Shown piece after piece: positions 1-8,411 of a stretch of 26,939 nt of DNA. A program made the translations under genes and the position numbers. The stretch comes from CAVLCC01 sp963624975 (lineage in GTDB: Bacteria > Actinomycetota > Coriobacteriia > Coriobacteriales > CADBOM01). Numbering within the stretch: position 1 is the first letter of the stretch; each line of letters begins with the position of its first letter. The stretch is taken from the NCBI GenBank assembly GCA_963624975.1, contig CAVFRF010000075.1, positions 1 to 26,939 on the forward strand, given 5' to 3'. Below the pieces are notes generated by a model. The model was not told the origin of the DNA. It saw only the letters and a program-made list of their open reading frames with translations, and made no database searches.

Positions 1-1356
1 TTCTACGGCATCGGGAGCGAAGACGCAGCAGGCGGCAGCCATGCCGCCACCGCGCCCGCCAGCGTCGTACCACTTGGATGCACGCGCTCCATCCCCTTCA
101 GCAGCGAGAAGAAGTGGTCGGGTGCGGTGCTGTCCGATGGCAACGCGTACGTGATGGGCGCCGCGCAGTTCATCCTCGGCGATGCACTCGCGCAAAACGC
201 CACGCTCGCGCGCCAGGCCGAGCAGCTCGCCGCCGATGCCCGCCTGCTGCTGGTAGCGCACGTGGACGGCTTCGACGCCGACGGCAATATCGAGGGCGCC
301 CCGCAGCCGCTGGGCTTCGTGGGCATCCAGGACCAGATCCGCAAGACGGCCGCGCAGACCATCGGCTACTTCAAGGAGCAGGGCGTGCGCGTGATCGTGA
401 TCTCGGGCGACGACCCGCGCACCGTGTCGGGCATCGCCGCCAAGGTGGGCATCGACAACGCAAGCAGCTACGTGGATGCCACAACGCTCTCAACCGACGA
501 AGACATCGAGCAGGCGATCGCAAGCTACACGGTGTTCGGCCGCGTGAAGCCCGAGCAGAAGAAGGCCTTCGTGCTGGCCCTGCAGAAGGCCGGGCACACG
601 GTGGCAATGACCGGCGACGGCGTGAACGACACGCTGGCGCTCAAGGCCGCCGACTGCAGCGTGGCAATGGCATCGGGCTCCGACGCCGCGCGCAACGTGG
701 CGCAGCTCGTGCTGGTAGACAACGACTTCGCCAGCATGCCCAAGGTCGTGGCCGAGGGCCGCCGCTCCATCAACAACCTCCAGCGCTCGGCATCGCTCTT
801 CCTGGTGAAGACGCTGCTCTCCATCACCTGCGCGCTACTCTTCGTGCTGCTGCCCTGGCAGTACCCCTTCCAGCCCATACAGATGACGCTCATCAGCACC
901 TTCACCATCGGCATCCCGTCGTTCGTGCTGGCGCTCGAACCCAACCACGACCGCATCAAGGGTCGCTTCCTCGAAAACGTGATCGTGCGCAGCATCCCGG
1001 GCGCGGTGTGCGCGGTGGCCTCGATCGTGGCCGTCAACGCGATCGGGTACCCGCTCGGCCTCGACAGCTCGCAGGTCTCCACCGTGTGCGTGCTGCTCAC
1101 CTCGTGGCTGGGCGTGAACCTCGTGGTGCGCCTGTCGCTGCCCTACACCCCCATCCGCGCGGCGCTGCTGGTGGTCATAGTCGTGGGCATAGTGGGCGGA
1201 TTCCTGCTGCTACCGGGGCTTTTCTCGCTCACGTCCTACACGCCCGACATGGCGATGCTGGCCGGTGCGACTGCTGCGGTGGCCGCGGTGGCATTCCACT
1301 TGTTGTACTGGAAGCTCGACTCCTGGCACTCCGCCAGGCAGGCCAAGCTGGTTTAG
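1..1356 (+). CDS. Cation-transporting P-type ATPase, CtpE-like, C-terminal 451 residues (5' end outside window)
   Basis: The frame is open from base 1, so the gene begins upstream. The visible part holds the end of the nucleotide-binding domain (a KKWSG segment near base 110) and the P domain. An ISGDD segment lies near 403-417, and the hinge motif TGDGVND is intact at 610-630. About six hydrophobic segments follow in the C-terminal half. The phosphorylated DKTGT motif is upstream and cannot be checked. The text after TGDGVND (a GSDAARNVAQ-like stretch, then an EGRRSINN-like stretch) resembles the CtpE group of P-type ATPases, which move Ca2+ or other divalent cations across the cytoplasmic membrane. 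The substrate here is not proven. The deaminase gene starts 18 bp after the stop, so the two are probably co-transcribed. Confident as a P-type ATPase, moderate for the CtpE subgroup. Confidence 0.92.
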   Translation, partial: FYGIGSEDAAGGSHAATAPASVVPLGCTRSIPFSSEKKWSGAVLSDGNAYVMGAAQFILGDALAQNATLARQAEQLAADARLLLVAHVDGFDADGNIEGAPQPLGFVGIQDQIRKTAAQTIGYFKEQGVRVIVISGDDPRTVSGIAAKVGIDNASSYVDATTLSTDEDIEQAIASYTVFGRVKPEQKKAFVLALQKAGHTVAMTGDGVNDTLALKAADCSVAMASGSDAARNVAQLVLVDNDFASMPKVVAEGRRSINNLQRSASLFLVKTLLSITCALLFVLLPWQYPFQPIQMTLISTFTIGIPSFVLALEPNHDRIKGRFLENVIVRSIPGAVCAVASIVAVNAIGYPLGLDSSQVSTVCVLLTSWLGVNLVVRLSLPYTPIRAALLVVIVVGIVGGFLLLPGLFSLTSYTPDMAMLAGATAAVAAVAFHLLYWKLDSWHSARQAKLV

Positions 1357-1374
1357 AGAGAAGGTGGCAACGCT

Positions 1375-1839
1375 ATGAACGAGCACAACGCAATCGAAGT
1401 GGCAGTCGATGAAGCCTGCGAAGGCATCGAGGCCGGGCACGGCGGACCTTTCGGCGCCGTGGTGGTGAATGCCGTAACCGGGCAGATCGCGGGACGCGGC
1501 CACAACAGGGTGCTCGAAAAGCACGACCCCACCTGCCATGGCGAGATGGAGGCCATCCGCGACGCATGTGCGAGGCTCGGCACCCACGACCTCTCGGGGC
1601 ACGACATCTACACCACCGGCGAGCCCTGCCCCATGTGCATGGGCGCCATCTTGTGGGCCAACATCGAGCACGTGTTCTACGGATGCAACATAGACGACGC
1701 GGCCCAAGTCGGATTTCGCGACAGCGCCTTCTACGACAAGATCGCCGCAGGCGGACTCTGCGAGGAGAACGAGGAGCTGCGGCAGAAGTCGCTCGAGGTG
1801 TTCGAGCGCTACGGCAAGATGAACGCGCAAACCTACTAG
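1375..1839 (+). CDS. Zinc-dependent nucleoside/guanine deaminase (CMP/dCMP deaminase superfamily), 154 aa
   Basis: This is a small cytosolic zinc deaminase that would hydrolyse an amino group from a purine base or nucleoside. The zinc site is complete: His55 and catalytic Glu57 lie in a CHGEM segment, and Cys85 and Cys88 lie in PCPMC. The N-terminal GGPFGAVVV segment and the later DDAAQVGFRDS segment match the arrangement of Bacillus guanine deaminase (GuaD) better than that of cytidine or tRNA-adenosine deaminases. The usual HAE is HGE here, as in some clostridial homologues. Length is normal for the family. The start is supported by a purine-rich AGAGAAGGTGG just upstream. The preceding ATPase ends 18 bp before it, which suggests one transcript without an obvious shared function. 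The substrate is inferred; tRNA editing is less likely. Confidence 0.9.
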   Translation: MNEHNAIEVAVDEACEGIEAGHGGPFGAVVVNAVTGQIAGRGHNRVLEKHDPTCHGEMEAIRDACARLGTHDLSGHDIYTTGEPCPMCMGAILWANIEHVFYGCNIDDAAQVGFRDSAFYDKIAAGGLCEENEELRQKSLEVFERYGKMNAQTY

Positions 1840-1968
1840 GCTCCGCGTTCCAACCGGTATCGGAGCTCCAGCAAGGCCACCTCAAGACCGGCTTTTCTGG
1901 CAGAAACGACTAACATGTAACGGTCAAGCAAACGCATAAGCGGGCGATTCGAAGGAGCGCAGACGCAG

Positions 1969-3888
1969 ATGAAGTTCAAGAACCTGTTCGGCAAGATGGT
2001 GGCAATCACGGTGGCCGCGACGTTGCTCGTGGGCTGTCTGCCCACGTCCGCGCTCGCGCAGACCGCCTACACACGCGGTACTTTCACCTACGGAGCCGCC
2101 GAGAACTCCGGCAACCTGCCGGACACCTTCGCCTACACCGACGACTACTTTGCGGAGTCGGCCGACAACAGCAACCTGCACCTGGCCATCATGTCGTTGC
2201 AGATGGCGGCCGCGTCCATGAGCTCCAACGAGGCCGGCTACGAGGACAAGAGCGAGTGCATCGTGGATCTCATGCAGAAGGTCGGCTTTGCCGACATCGA
2301 GGTCAACGACAACTACAAGCAGAAGATGACCACCGAGTCGCTGGGCGTGGCCGTGGGCTACAAGCAGCTTTCCGACGGCAGCGTGCTTCTGGCCATCGTG
2401 CCCCGGAGCGCCGGCTACGAGCAGGAGTGGGCCAACAACCTGGTGCTTGGCGAGAGCGGCATCCATGCTGGCTTCAAGCATTCGCGCGAGATCGCCTACG
2501 CCTTTGCCAAGCAGTACGTGTCCGATCATGCAAGCGTGTTCGATGGCCAGAACGTGAAGGTCTGGACGATGGGATACAGCCGCGGCGCTGCAGTGGCCAA
2601 CGTGATCGCCGCGGGCATCGTGGACGATTCGCAATCCGCCATCGGCCTCGACGTCGCACGCGAGAACATCTTCGACTACAACTTCGGCTGCGCCAACACC
2701 ACGTCCACCGAGCTTGCTGCCGCCGGCAACTACGACAACATCCACAACTACCTGTCCGATGGGGACGTTATCGGCATGATCCCGCCGGCGCAGTGGGGCC
2801 TCGCCCGGTATGGCACGACCACGACCATCAACAGCACCGATGCCGCGGTCAAAGCAAAGATGCTGTCACTGCTCGAGAACCTCAACTCCAACGTGTACGA
2901 CGAATACATCGACGACGGCGACTCCGACAGCTTCAAGGCCAAGAAGGTCTCGTTTGACGGGGGCGGCTTCTCGATCGTCGACGACGATTCGAAGCAGATC
3001 ACGCAGAAGGAGTTTCTCGAAGACCGCTTCAGGCAGCTGGTGGACACGGCCATTCCCGACAGGGCGACCTACGCCAGCACGTACGAGAAGCCCCTCTCCG
3101 AGATGATCATGCTCGTGAAGACGAACTCGCGCTTCACGTCCGGCTTCATGAACAGCGACAGCCGCAACAGCCTGCTGCTTACCATGTTCTTCTACGACCT
3201 CGTGGACCAAATTGCCGACACATACACGGCCGACGAAGACGTGGCGTCGGCAATCCAGAACATCCTCGCGCTCAAGCCTGGCACGCAGACTGGCGACAGC
3301 AGCGTCGATGCCATCCTGGCCTCCGACGAGTGGAAGCAGATCTACGAGCAGGCCGAGCAGATCCTCGATGCCGACAAGGGCGCCCGGCAGATGCTTTCGG
3401 AGTTCCAGGACCTGCTGGCCAGCTATATGACCGCAGTGCTCAAAGATTCCCTCACGGCCTGCGGCTACACGGGAGACGACTTGGAGAACAGCGTGCTGCT
3501 CGAGGAAGGCGCGCCGCTGTCCCTGGGCATCGTGCTCTCTCAGGTGCTGTTTGGAACCGACGACCCGCTGCCCACCAGCCTCGACGAGGCGGTCGCCGTG
3601 CTTTCGAACAAGGCGGGCGTTGCCGCAAGTCTGTATGGCAACGGCAACCGCTTCTCCCGCGTGCACGACAACGACGTGATGATCAGCTGGCTTCGCGCCG
3701 AGGATCCGGACCCCATCCCCGCAACGGACCCGGAGCCGGAGGAACAGCCCGCCAGCACCGAGGTCGATGCCAGCCGCCTGCCGGCTACGGGCGACTCTGC
3801 TTCCGCGGTTCCCGTAGTGGCGATAGCAGTCGCCGGAGCGGCCCTCGCGGGCATCGGCCTTGCGTCGAGGAAGCGCTGCGGGCGCTAG
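1969..3888 (+). CDS. Wall-anchored serine hydrolase (lipase-like alpha/beta hydrolase) with LPATGD sorting signal, 639 aa
   Basis: An exported enzyme predicted to be tethered to the wall. A signal peptide covers about residues 1-30 and ends in TSALA. The nucleophile elbow GYSRG sits at residues 202-206 with Ser204. A GD pair gives Asp266, and His566 lies in an RVHDNDV segment before a conserved WLRAED. These form a plausible Ser-Asp-His triad, conserved in the neighbouring 1429-aa protein. The elbow and Asp spacing recall class 3 lipase/Mbeg1-like (DUF2974) hydrolases, but about 300 residues separate Asp and His. The C-terminus has an acidic Pro-rich linker, LPATGD (604-609), a hydrophobic stretch and a basic tail. 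LVGC at residues 20-23 would also fit a lipobox. A GAAGGAG ribosome site lies 11 nt before the ATG. The substrate is unknown. Confidence 0.88.
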   Translation: MKFKNLFGKMVAITVAATLLVGCLPTSALAQTAYTRGTFTYGAAENSGNLPDTFAYTDDYFAESADNSNLHLAIMSLQMAAASMSSNEAGYEDKSECIVDLMQKVGFADIEVNDNYKQKMTTESLGVAVGYKQLSDGSVLLAIVPRSAGYEQEWANNLVLGESGIHAGFKHSREIAYAFAKQYVSDHASVFDGQNVKVWTMGYSRGAAVANVIAAGIVDDSQSAIGLDVARENIFDYNFGCANTTSTELAAAGNYDNIHNYLSDGDVIGMIPPAQWGLARYGTTTTINSTDAAVKAKMLSLLENLNSNVYDEYIDDGDSDSFKAKKVSFDGGGFSIVDDDSKQITQKEFLEDRFRQLVDTAIPDRATYASTYEKPLSEMIMLVKTNSRFTSGFMNSDSRNSLLLTMFFYDLVDQIADTYTADEDVASAIQNILALKPGTQTGDSSVDAILASDEWKQIYEQAEQILDADKGARQMLSEFQDLLASYMTAVLKDSLTACGYTGDDLENSVLLEEGAPLSLGIVLSQVLFGTDDPLPTSLDEAVAVLSNKAGVAASLYGNGNRFSRVHDNDVMISWLRAEDPDPIPATDPEPEEQPASTEVDASRLPATGDSASAVPVVAIAVAGAALAGIGLASRKRCGR

Positions 3889-3899
3889 CGCCAAACACA

Positions 3900-3934
3900 A
3901 GATGCCCCGAAATCTCCTCGATTTCGGGGCATCT
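3900..3934. terminator. Bidirectional intrinsic terminator between convergent hydrolase genes
   Basis: A perfect 15-bp inverted repeat (arms 3900-3914 and 3920-3934) surrounds a 5-nt loop. It sits in the 79-bp gap between the stops of the two convergent genes. The flanks are only mildly T-rich on each strand. The position makes it a likely shared terminator. Confidence 0.8.
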
Positions 3935-3967
3935 CTATTCCCAAACGCTAGCTTGCAGGCAAGCCGC

Positions 3968-6900
3968 CTAAACCCTTCGGCGACGCAGCAGCACCGCCAC
4001 GCCAACGCAGCCAAGGCCGGCGATCAGCAGCGCAACCGGCATCGCAGCATCGTCGCCCGTGCCGGGCAGCCGGGCATCGCTGCCGCCTCCGTCGACACCG
4101 TCACCGTTATCTCCCCCGCTCGTGCGTGAGGGGTCGTCGGTCGTATGCGAAGGCTCGCCCGAAGCAGACCACCTGGCGTAGAGAGCGACGTCGGAGGTCA
4201 CAGGCATCGCAAAATCGTAGGCCGTCCCATCCTCCAGGTACCACCCGTCGAACTTGAAGCCGCTGCGCGTGGGGTCGTCAGGCTTCGTCGCGCATTCGCC
4301 ATCGGTAACCGTTTGCTCGTCGACCTTGGAACCGCCCGCAGTGTCGAACGTCACCTTGTGGATGGCCGCATAGCCAATCTCCCAATAGACGTCGCCGCCG
4401 GGCATCACAAATTTCAGCTCGCTGTCGTCGTCGGTCGTGCTCCACCAGCCTTCGTCGCCCTCGGCCGAACCTTCAGCAGGCTGGCAGTAGCTCAATACGT
4501 GGTTCTCGTCCTCGGGCGCGATGGACACGACGACATCGGTGCCCGTCTTGAACTTGCCGAACAGCTCGCCGTTCACATACACGGAGTGAACGTCGGGGTC
4601 CTCCTCGTAGTAGATGGAGAACGTCGCGTTCTCGCTCGAAGTGTTGTACCAAACCGTATGCGCGGTGATCTGCTGCGCTTCGCTCCAGTCGGTCACTCCG
4701 TCGAACAGGGTCGTCTTGCTCATGTCGTAGTAGCTGTAATCCTTGTACTTCACGCCGCTGCCGTCGCCATCGGTGTAGAACACCATGCCGCCGGCGTTGC
4801 CGTCTTCGTTGTGCAGCTGCACGTCGGTCACGGTGGGCTGCTCGTAGATGTCGTAGTCGTAGAGATTGCATGACTCGCCAGCCTTCACCGTAACCTCCTC
4901 GCCATTCACCTTCATGGTGAGGTACGGCTGGCTAACCTCGCTGGTCGTGGCAGATGCAACCGAGTACAGCGTCGAGCTGATCTCCTCGTCGCTCACATAG
5001 TAGCTGTCCTCGCTTCGCAGCCATGCGCACACGACATCGGGAGTGTGGTTGAGCATGATGCGGTCTATGTTGTAGAGGAGCGTGCCGGTCATCACCAGGT
5101 ATTCGTCGTCGGCATCGTAGTCTACCGACGTGCCCGCCATGTAATCCGAAACGTCGTCCCAGTCGCCCGAAACATAGTTGAGCGCCATGCGCGAAAAGGC
5201 GATCGCCTGGCCCTCCGTGAGCGGAATGCCGCCTTCGCCGAAGATGCCGTGATCCGTGAGTATCCTGATCAGCTCGTCGGTCGACGTGTCGTCGTTGAAG
5301 CCGAGTGCCCACTTTGCAATATCCGATGCCGTGTCGGATGTGAGTATCTTGTCGGTGAGACCTTCCGTCTTCAGCTTGCCCGTGCTCACCGCGGCCATGA
5401 GGGTTCGCGCCGTCTCTTCGTACGATGCGTGGGAATCCCCGTACTGGAATTCCGTCACATAGTGGGCGCGGGAAGAACGCTGTTGCAGGTTCTGGCCGTT
5501 GATGAGCCAGGCGTTTGCATAGAACATGAAGTCGTCCAGGAACTGTGCGAGCTTCACATCGTCGCTGCCCACTTCCTCCGTGTTGCCCGTAAACTGGTCG
5601 GTATGAACGGTGATCGTAGCAAGGTGGAAATAGTCGTCGAAGTTCACCTTGCCGTTGCATGCCGCAAGCTGCTTGAGCATGGCCTTCCTGGCCGTGCTGT
5701 ACTCTTCCGTGCCAACCTCGTAGTAGTCGTTGTCCTTCATGAAGTGGGTGCTCTTCCAGTCGTCGGAGTTCGCGACGATCTTGCCATCGTCGTCGAGCGT
5801 GATCGCATGGCTCAGCCACCCCGCGTATTTGCGCGAATAGCGCTTCGCCTGGCCTTCGGATTCGGCGCCCTCGCCTTCGATCACGTCTTTCGAGGCCGTT
5901 CCGGCTTCCGTTCCTCCCAGGTAGTGGTCGACGCCGTAGCGCTGGAAGTTCATCGTCGACATTGCGACGTAGGGAACGATGTCGCCCGAAAGCAGCACAT
6001 TGTGTATGCCGCTGTAGCTCCTGCCCTCGATCGTGGCCGCGTAGTTTCCGCCCTGAGGCGCCTCGAAGGTGTAGCCGAACACCACATGGTTGTCGCCCAC
6101 CATGCGCGGGAACTCGTAGCTGGTGATCAGCTGCTTGGCGAGCAGGTTCGACACCGCCCCCGCCCTCGAGAAGCCCGTTACCAGGAAGCGGACCTTGCCC
6201 TCCTCGGCCTTCTTGTCCAGTCCGCGCTGCTCGAGGTACGGCTCGAGCCAGCTCACGAGTATATTGTTTGCCGACTCCGCAAAGCCGGAGTGCTCCGCAG
6301 TCTCGTCCGCACCGTCCAGATCCTGGCCGCCCAGAGTCACGTTGCTGGCCCATTCGCTCTCGTAGCCTTGCCCGCGCACGCCAATCGTCACCAGCGTAAC
6401 GCCGCTGTCGCTGCCATCCGAATTCTCCAGCTCCTTGCTGCCTATCGAGCAGGCGATGCTGTCGGTGGTGGGCTGTTCGAAATACGTCGGAGAGAGGAAG
6501 ATGTCCTCCTCGGCAACGCCTATGTCGGCAAGCATCTGCTTGGCATGGCTGGCCTGAATCTTGTATTCCATCTCGTTGCCCTGCGTGTCCTTGGTAACGC
6601 TGGAGTTCATCGCGGAGCAGGCCAGGTGGAAGGCGAACGAAGCCAGATGCTCGTTGTAGTCCGCCGCCGACTCCATGAAGTAGCCGTCAGAATAGTAGTA
6701 GGCGTTGAGCAGATGGGTGTCGTCCTCCATGCTGTAGCCCATGTACACCGGATAGCCGTTGTAGCTGTAGGAGGTGTTCTGGAGGTTGCCTTCGCCGGTC
6801 GAGGCCTCTGAAGCCTTCAGTTCCTCCCTCTCCGCGACATAGCCCGTCTTGGAATGGCCGTTCTTGCTGCCGATCTTCAAGAAACGGTAGTTGTCGTCGG

Positions 6901-8257
6901 AAGAACTCGTCTCCCAGTAGACGACCTTGCTGTCGTTGTCGGTGTAGTAGACCGCGTCGTTGTAGGCATCGGCGCAGTAGGAGATCACGCCGTCCTCTTC
7001 GGCCGAGACCCAGATCTCGGACGTCGTGCTGGGCAAGCCGTAGATCTTGGCGGCGCGGGTGATCGCGTTCGAGTTGCGCAGGAACAGGTTGGACTTGGAG
7101 TTGCCCACCGTGTTGTCTTTGATCACGAGGTTGCCGCTGAGGTACAGCGCGGGCACGGCTAAAACGTTGTCGTTTTCGACCAGCACGCCGCCGCCCATTT
7201 CGCCCGCATCGTTGTTGGTGATCGTGCAGCCGTCGAGCTTGCAGTCTTCGCGCTCGACGTATACGCCGCCGCCTCTCTCGCCGGCGCTGTTCTCGGTTAT
7301 GGTGCCTCCGGAAACCGCCGCTCCAAGGCCGCCAAGATACAATCCGCCGCCGTACTCGGACGCGTAGTTGTTGCTCACCTCTGCAGTCGAAAGCGAAACC
7401 GAAGCGTTGCCTTCGCCGAACCTGTCCAATTCCGCATCCTCGACGTATACGCCGCCGCCATCGCTGCTGGTGTGGTTGTTGGAAATGGTGCCGCCTTCCA
7501 TCTTGAGGGAGCAGCTGTTGTCGTACAGGTCGACCGCACCGCCGCCGTGGTCCGCGTAGTTGTACACGAGATTGCAGTTGGTGAGCTTTGCGGAGGAAGC
7601 TTCGCCATCGAGGGAAATCGCGCCACCGTAGCCATACGACCCCATGTAGCAATCGGCGATGTTGCCCGCGACCGTAACCCCCGACATGACTAGTTCCGCG
7701 TTATCGTCCAGGGCTATGCCGCCGCCGCCAAGCGAGCTGTCGGTGGCACCGCCGGTTATCAGCCCGCCGTATATCGTCGTGCTGCCCTTCTCGTTGTAGT
7801 GCCAGAATCTTCCGCTCGAAAGAAGGTCGCCATTGTGAGCGGTCGTGGACACTTCGCTGGTCACGGTGAGCTTGGCGTTCTCCTCCAGTTTGAAGACGCT
7901 GCCGCTGTTGCTGGAATCGCTGGCATATTCCGGCTCGCTCGTGTCGACGTTGTTGCGGTTGATCATGTGACCTTGCAGGTCGATCGCCACCTTGACTCCC
8001 GATTCTACGGTGAGCTTATCCGAGGTGGTCAGGTCTTTGAGCAGATGCAGCGTGGCACCGCTCTTCTTCGCGGCAGACCATGCATCGTTGAAGTTGCCGT
8101 ACGATTGCGTGCTGCCGTCTTCCTGTTCCACGTAGGCGATGTCGTTCGAATCGTCCGCAGAAGCCTGCGATGCCTGCGTTACAGCCACGCAAAGGGGTAT
8201 CGCGAAGAGCAGTAGCAAGAAAAGAAGCACGTTGCGTTTTGTTGCGAAAGCAGCCAT
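3968..8257 (-). CDS. Wall-anchored beta-helix / serine hydrolase fusion with InlB-type repeat and LPGTGD signal, 1429 aa
   Basis: A modular exported protein. Residues 1-34 form a hydrophobic signal sequence. About residues 60-420 are a right-handed parallel beta-helix built from GGGVYVE-like rungs, as in Pmp or adhesin-type helices. About 515-1090 is a lipase-like domain homologous to the 639-aa neighbour: elbow GFSRA with Ser697, Asp759 in SGDIVP, and His1071 before a WLRSED segment. The Ser-Asp distance is 62 in both proteins; Asp-His is 312 here against 300. The elbow ends in Ala rather than Gly. One InlB B/Flg_new-like repeat lies near 1300-1365 and ends in LYARW, followed by an acidic linker, LPGTGD (1397-1402), a membrane segment and RRRRV. 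The ATG is preceded by GAGGA at 9 nt. A surface-binding hydrolase is likely; the substrate is unknown. Confidence 0.9.
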   Translation of the reverse strand: MAAFATKRNVLLFLLLLFAIPLCVAVTQASQASADDSNDIAYVEQEDGSTQSYGNFNDAWSAAKKSGATLHLLKDLTTSDKLTVESGVKVAIDLQGHMINRNNVDTSEPEYASDSSNSGSVFKLEENAKLTVTSEVSTTAHNGDLLSSGRFWHYNEKGSTTIYGGLITGGATDSSLGGGGIALDDNAELVMSGVTVAGNIADCYMGSYGYGGAISLDGEASSAKLTNCNLVYNYADHGGGAVDLYDNSCSLKMEGGTISNNHTSSDGGGVYVEDAELDRFGEGNASVSLSTAEVSNNYASEYGGGLYLGGLGAAVSGGTITENSAGERGGGVYVEREDCKLDGCTITNNDAGEMGGGVLVENDNVLAVPALYLSGNLVIKDNTVGNSKSNLFLRNSNAITRAAKIYGLPSTTSEIWVSAEEDGVISYCADAYNDAVYYTDNDSKVVYWETSSSDDNYRFLKIGSKNGHSKTGYVAEREELKASEASTGEGNLQNTSYSYNGYPVYMGYSMEDDTHLLNAYYYSDGYFMESAADYNEHLASFAFHLACSAMNSSVTKDTQGNEMEYKIQASHAKQMLADIGVAEEDIFLSPTYFEQPTTDSIACSIGSKELENSDGSDSGVTLVTIGVRGQGYESEWASNVTLGGQDLDGADETAEHSGFAESANNILVSWLEPYLEQRGLDKKAEEGKVRFLVTGFSRAGAVSNLLAKQLITSYEFPRMVGDNHVVFGYTFEAPQGGNYAATIEGRSYSGIHNVLLSGDIVPYVAMSTMNFQRYGVDHYLGGTEAGTASKDVIEGEGAESEGQAKRYSRKYAGWLSHAITLDDDGKIVANSDDWKSTHFMKDNDYYEVGTEEYSTARKAMLKQLAACNGKVNFDDYFHLATITVHTDQFTGNTEEVGSDDVKLAQFLDDFMFYANAWLINGQNLQQRSSRAHYVTEFQYGDSHASYEETARTLMAAVSTGKLKTEGLTDKILTSDTASDIAKWALGFNDDTSTDELIRILTDHGIFGEGGIPLTEGQAIAFSRMALNYVSGDWDDVSDYMAGTSVDYDADDEYLVMTGTLLYNIDRIMLNHTPDVVCAWLRSEDSYYVSDEEISSTLYSVASATTSEVSQPYLTMKVNGEEVTVKAGESCNLYDYDIYEQPTVTDVQLHNEDGNAGGMVFYTDGDGSGVKYKDYSYYDMSKTTLFDGVTDWSEAQQITAHTVWYNTSSENATFSIYYEEDPDVHSVYVNGELFGKFKTGTDVVVSIAPEDENHVLSYCQPAEGSAEGDEGWWSTTDDDSELKFVMPGGDVYWEIGYAAIHKVTFDTAGGSKVDEQTVTDGECATKPDDPTRSGFKFDGWYLEDGTAYDFAMPVTSDVALYARWSASGEPSHTTDDPSRTSGGDNGDGVDGGGSDARLPGTGDDAAMPVALLIAGLGCVGVAVLLRRRRV

Positions 8258-8299
8258 GTTCCAGGTTCCTCATTTCAGCGTTCAGCTTGCATCCACGAA

Positions 8300-8305
8300 A
8301 GTATA
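8300..8305 (-). promoter_or_regulatory. -10 element for the 1429-aa beta-helix/hydrolase gene
   Basis: TATACT on the minus strand lies about 43 nt upstream of the start codon, between that gene and the terminator of the gene upstream. No good TTGACA-like -35 was found at 16-18 bp, so the assignment rests on the -10 and its position. Confidence 0.45.
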
Positions 8306-8350
8306 CTGCTTTTGCGTGGCTCGCCCGTCGTGCAGCTCGGGTGCAGAAGA

Positions 8351-8395
8351 CAGCTTGCCCCGGCTGGCAGCGACTTGGCCAGCCGGGGCAAGCTG
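8351..8395 (-). terminator. Intrinsic terminator of the 1288-aa surface protein gene
   Basis: A perfect 18-bp inverted repeat (8351-8368 and 8378-8395) with a 9-nt loop starts 17 bp past the stop codon. It is followed on the minus strand by the pyrimidine-rich TCTTCT. It separates this gene from the next minus-strand gene, which has its own -10 element. Confidence 0.82.
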
Positions 8396-8411
8396 CTTGA
8401 GCGATGACTCG

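Noticed and set aside
1840..1968. Possible terminator after the deaminase gene around the GGAGCTCC palindrome
   Set aside because: The palindrome has no loop and no U-tract; no convincing hairpin lies in this 129-bp gap.
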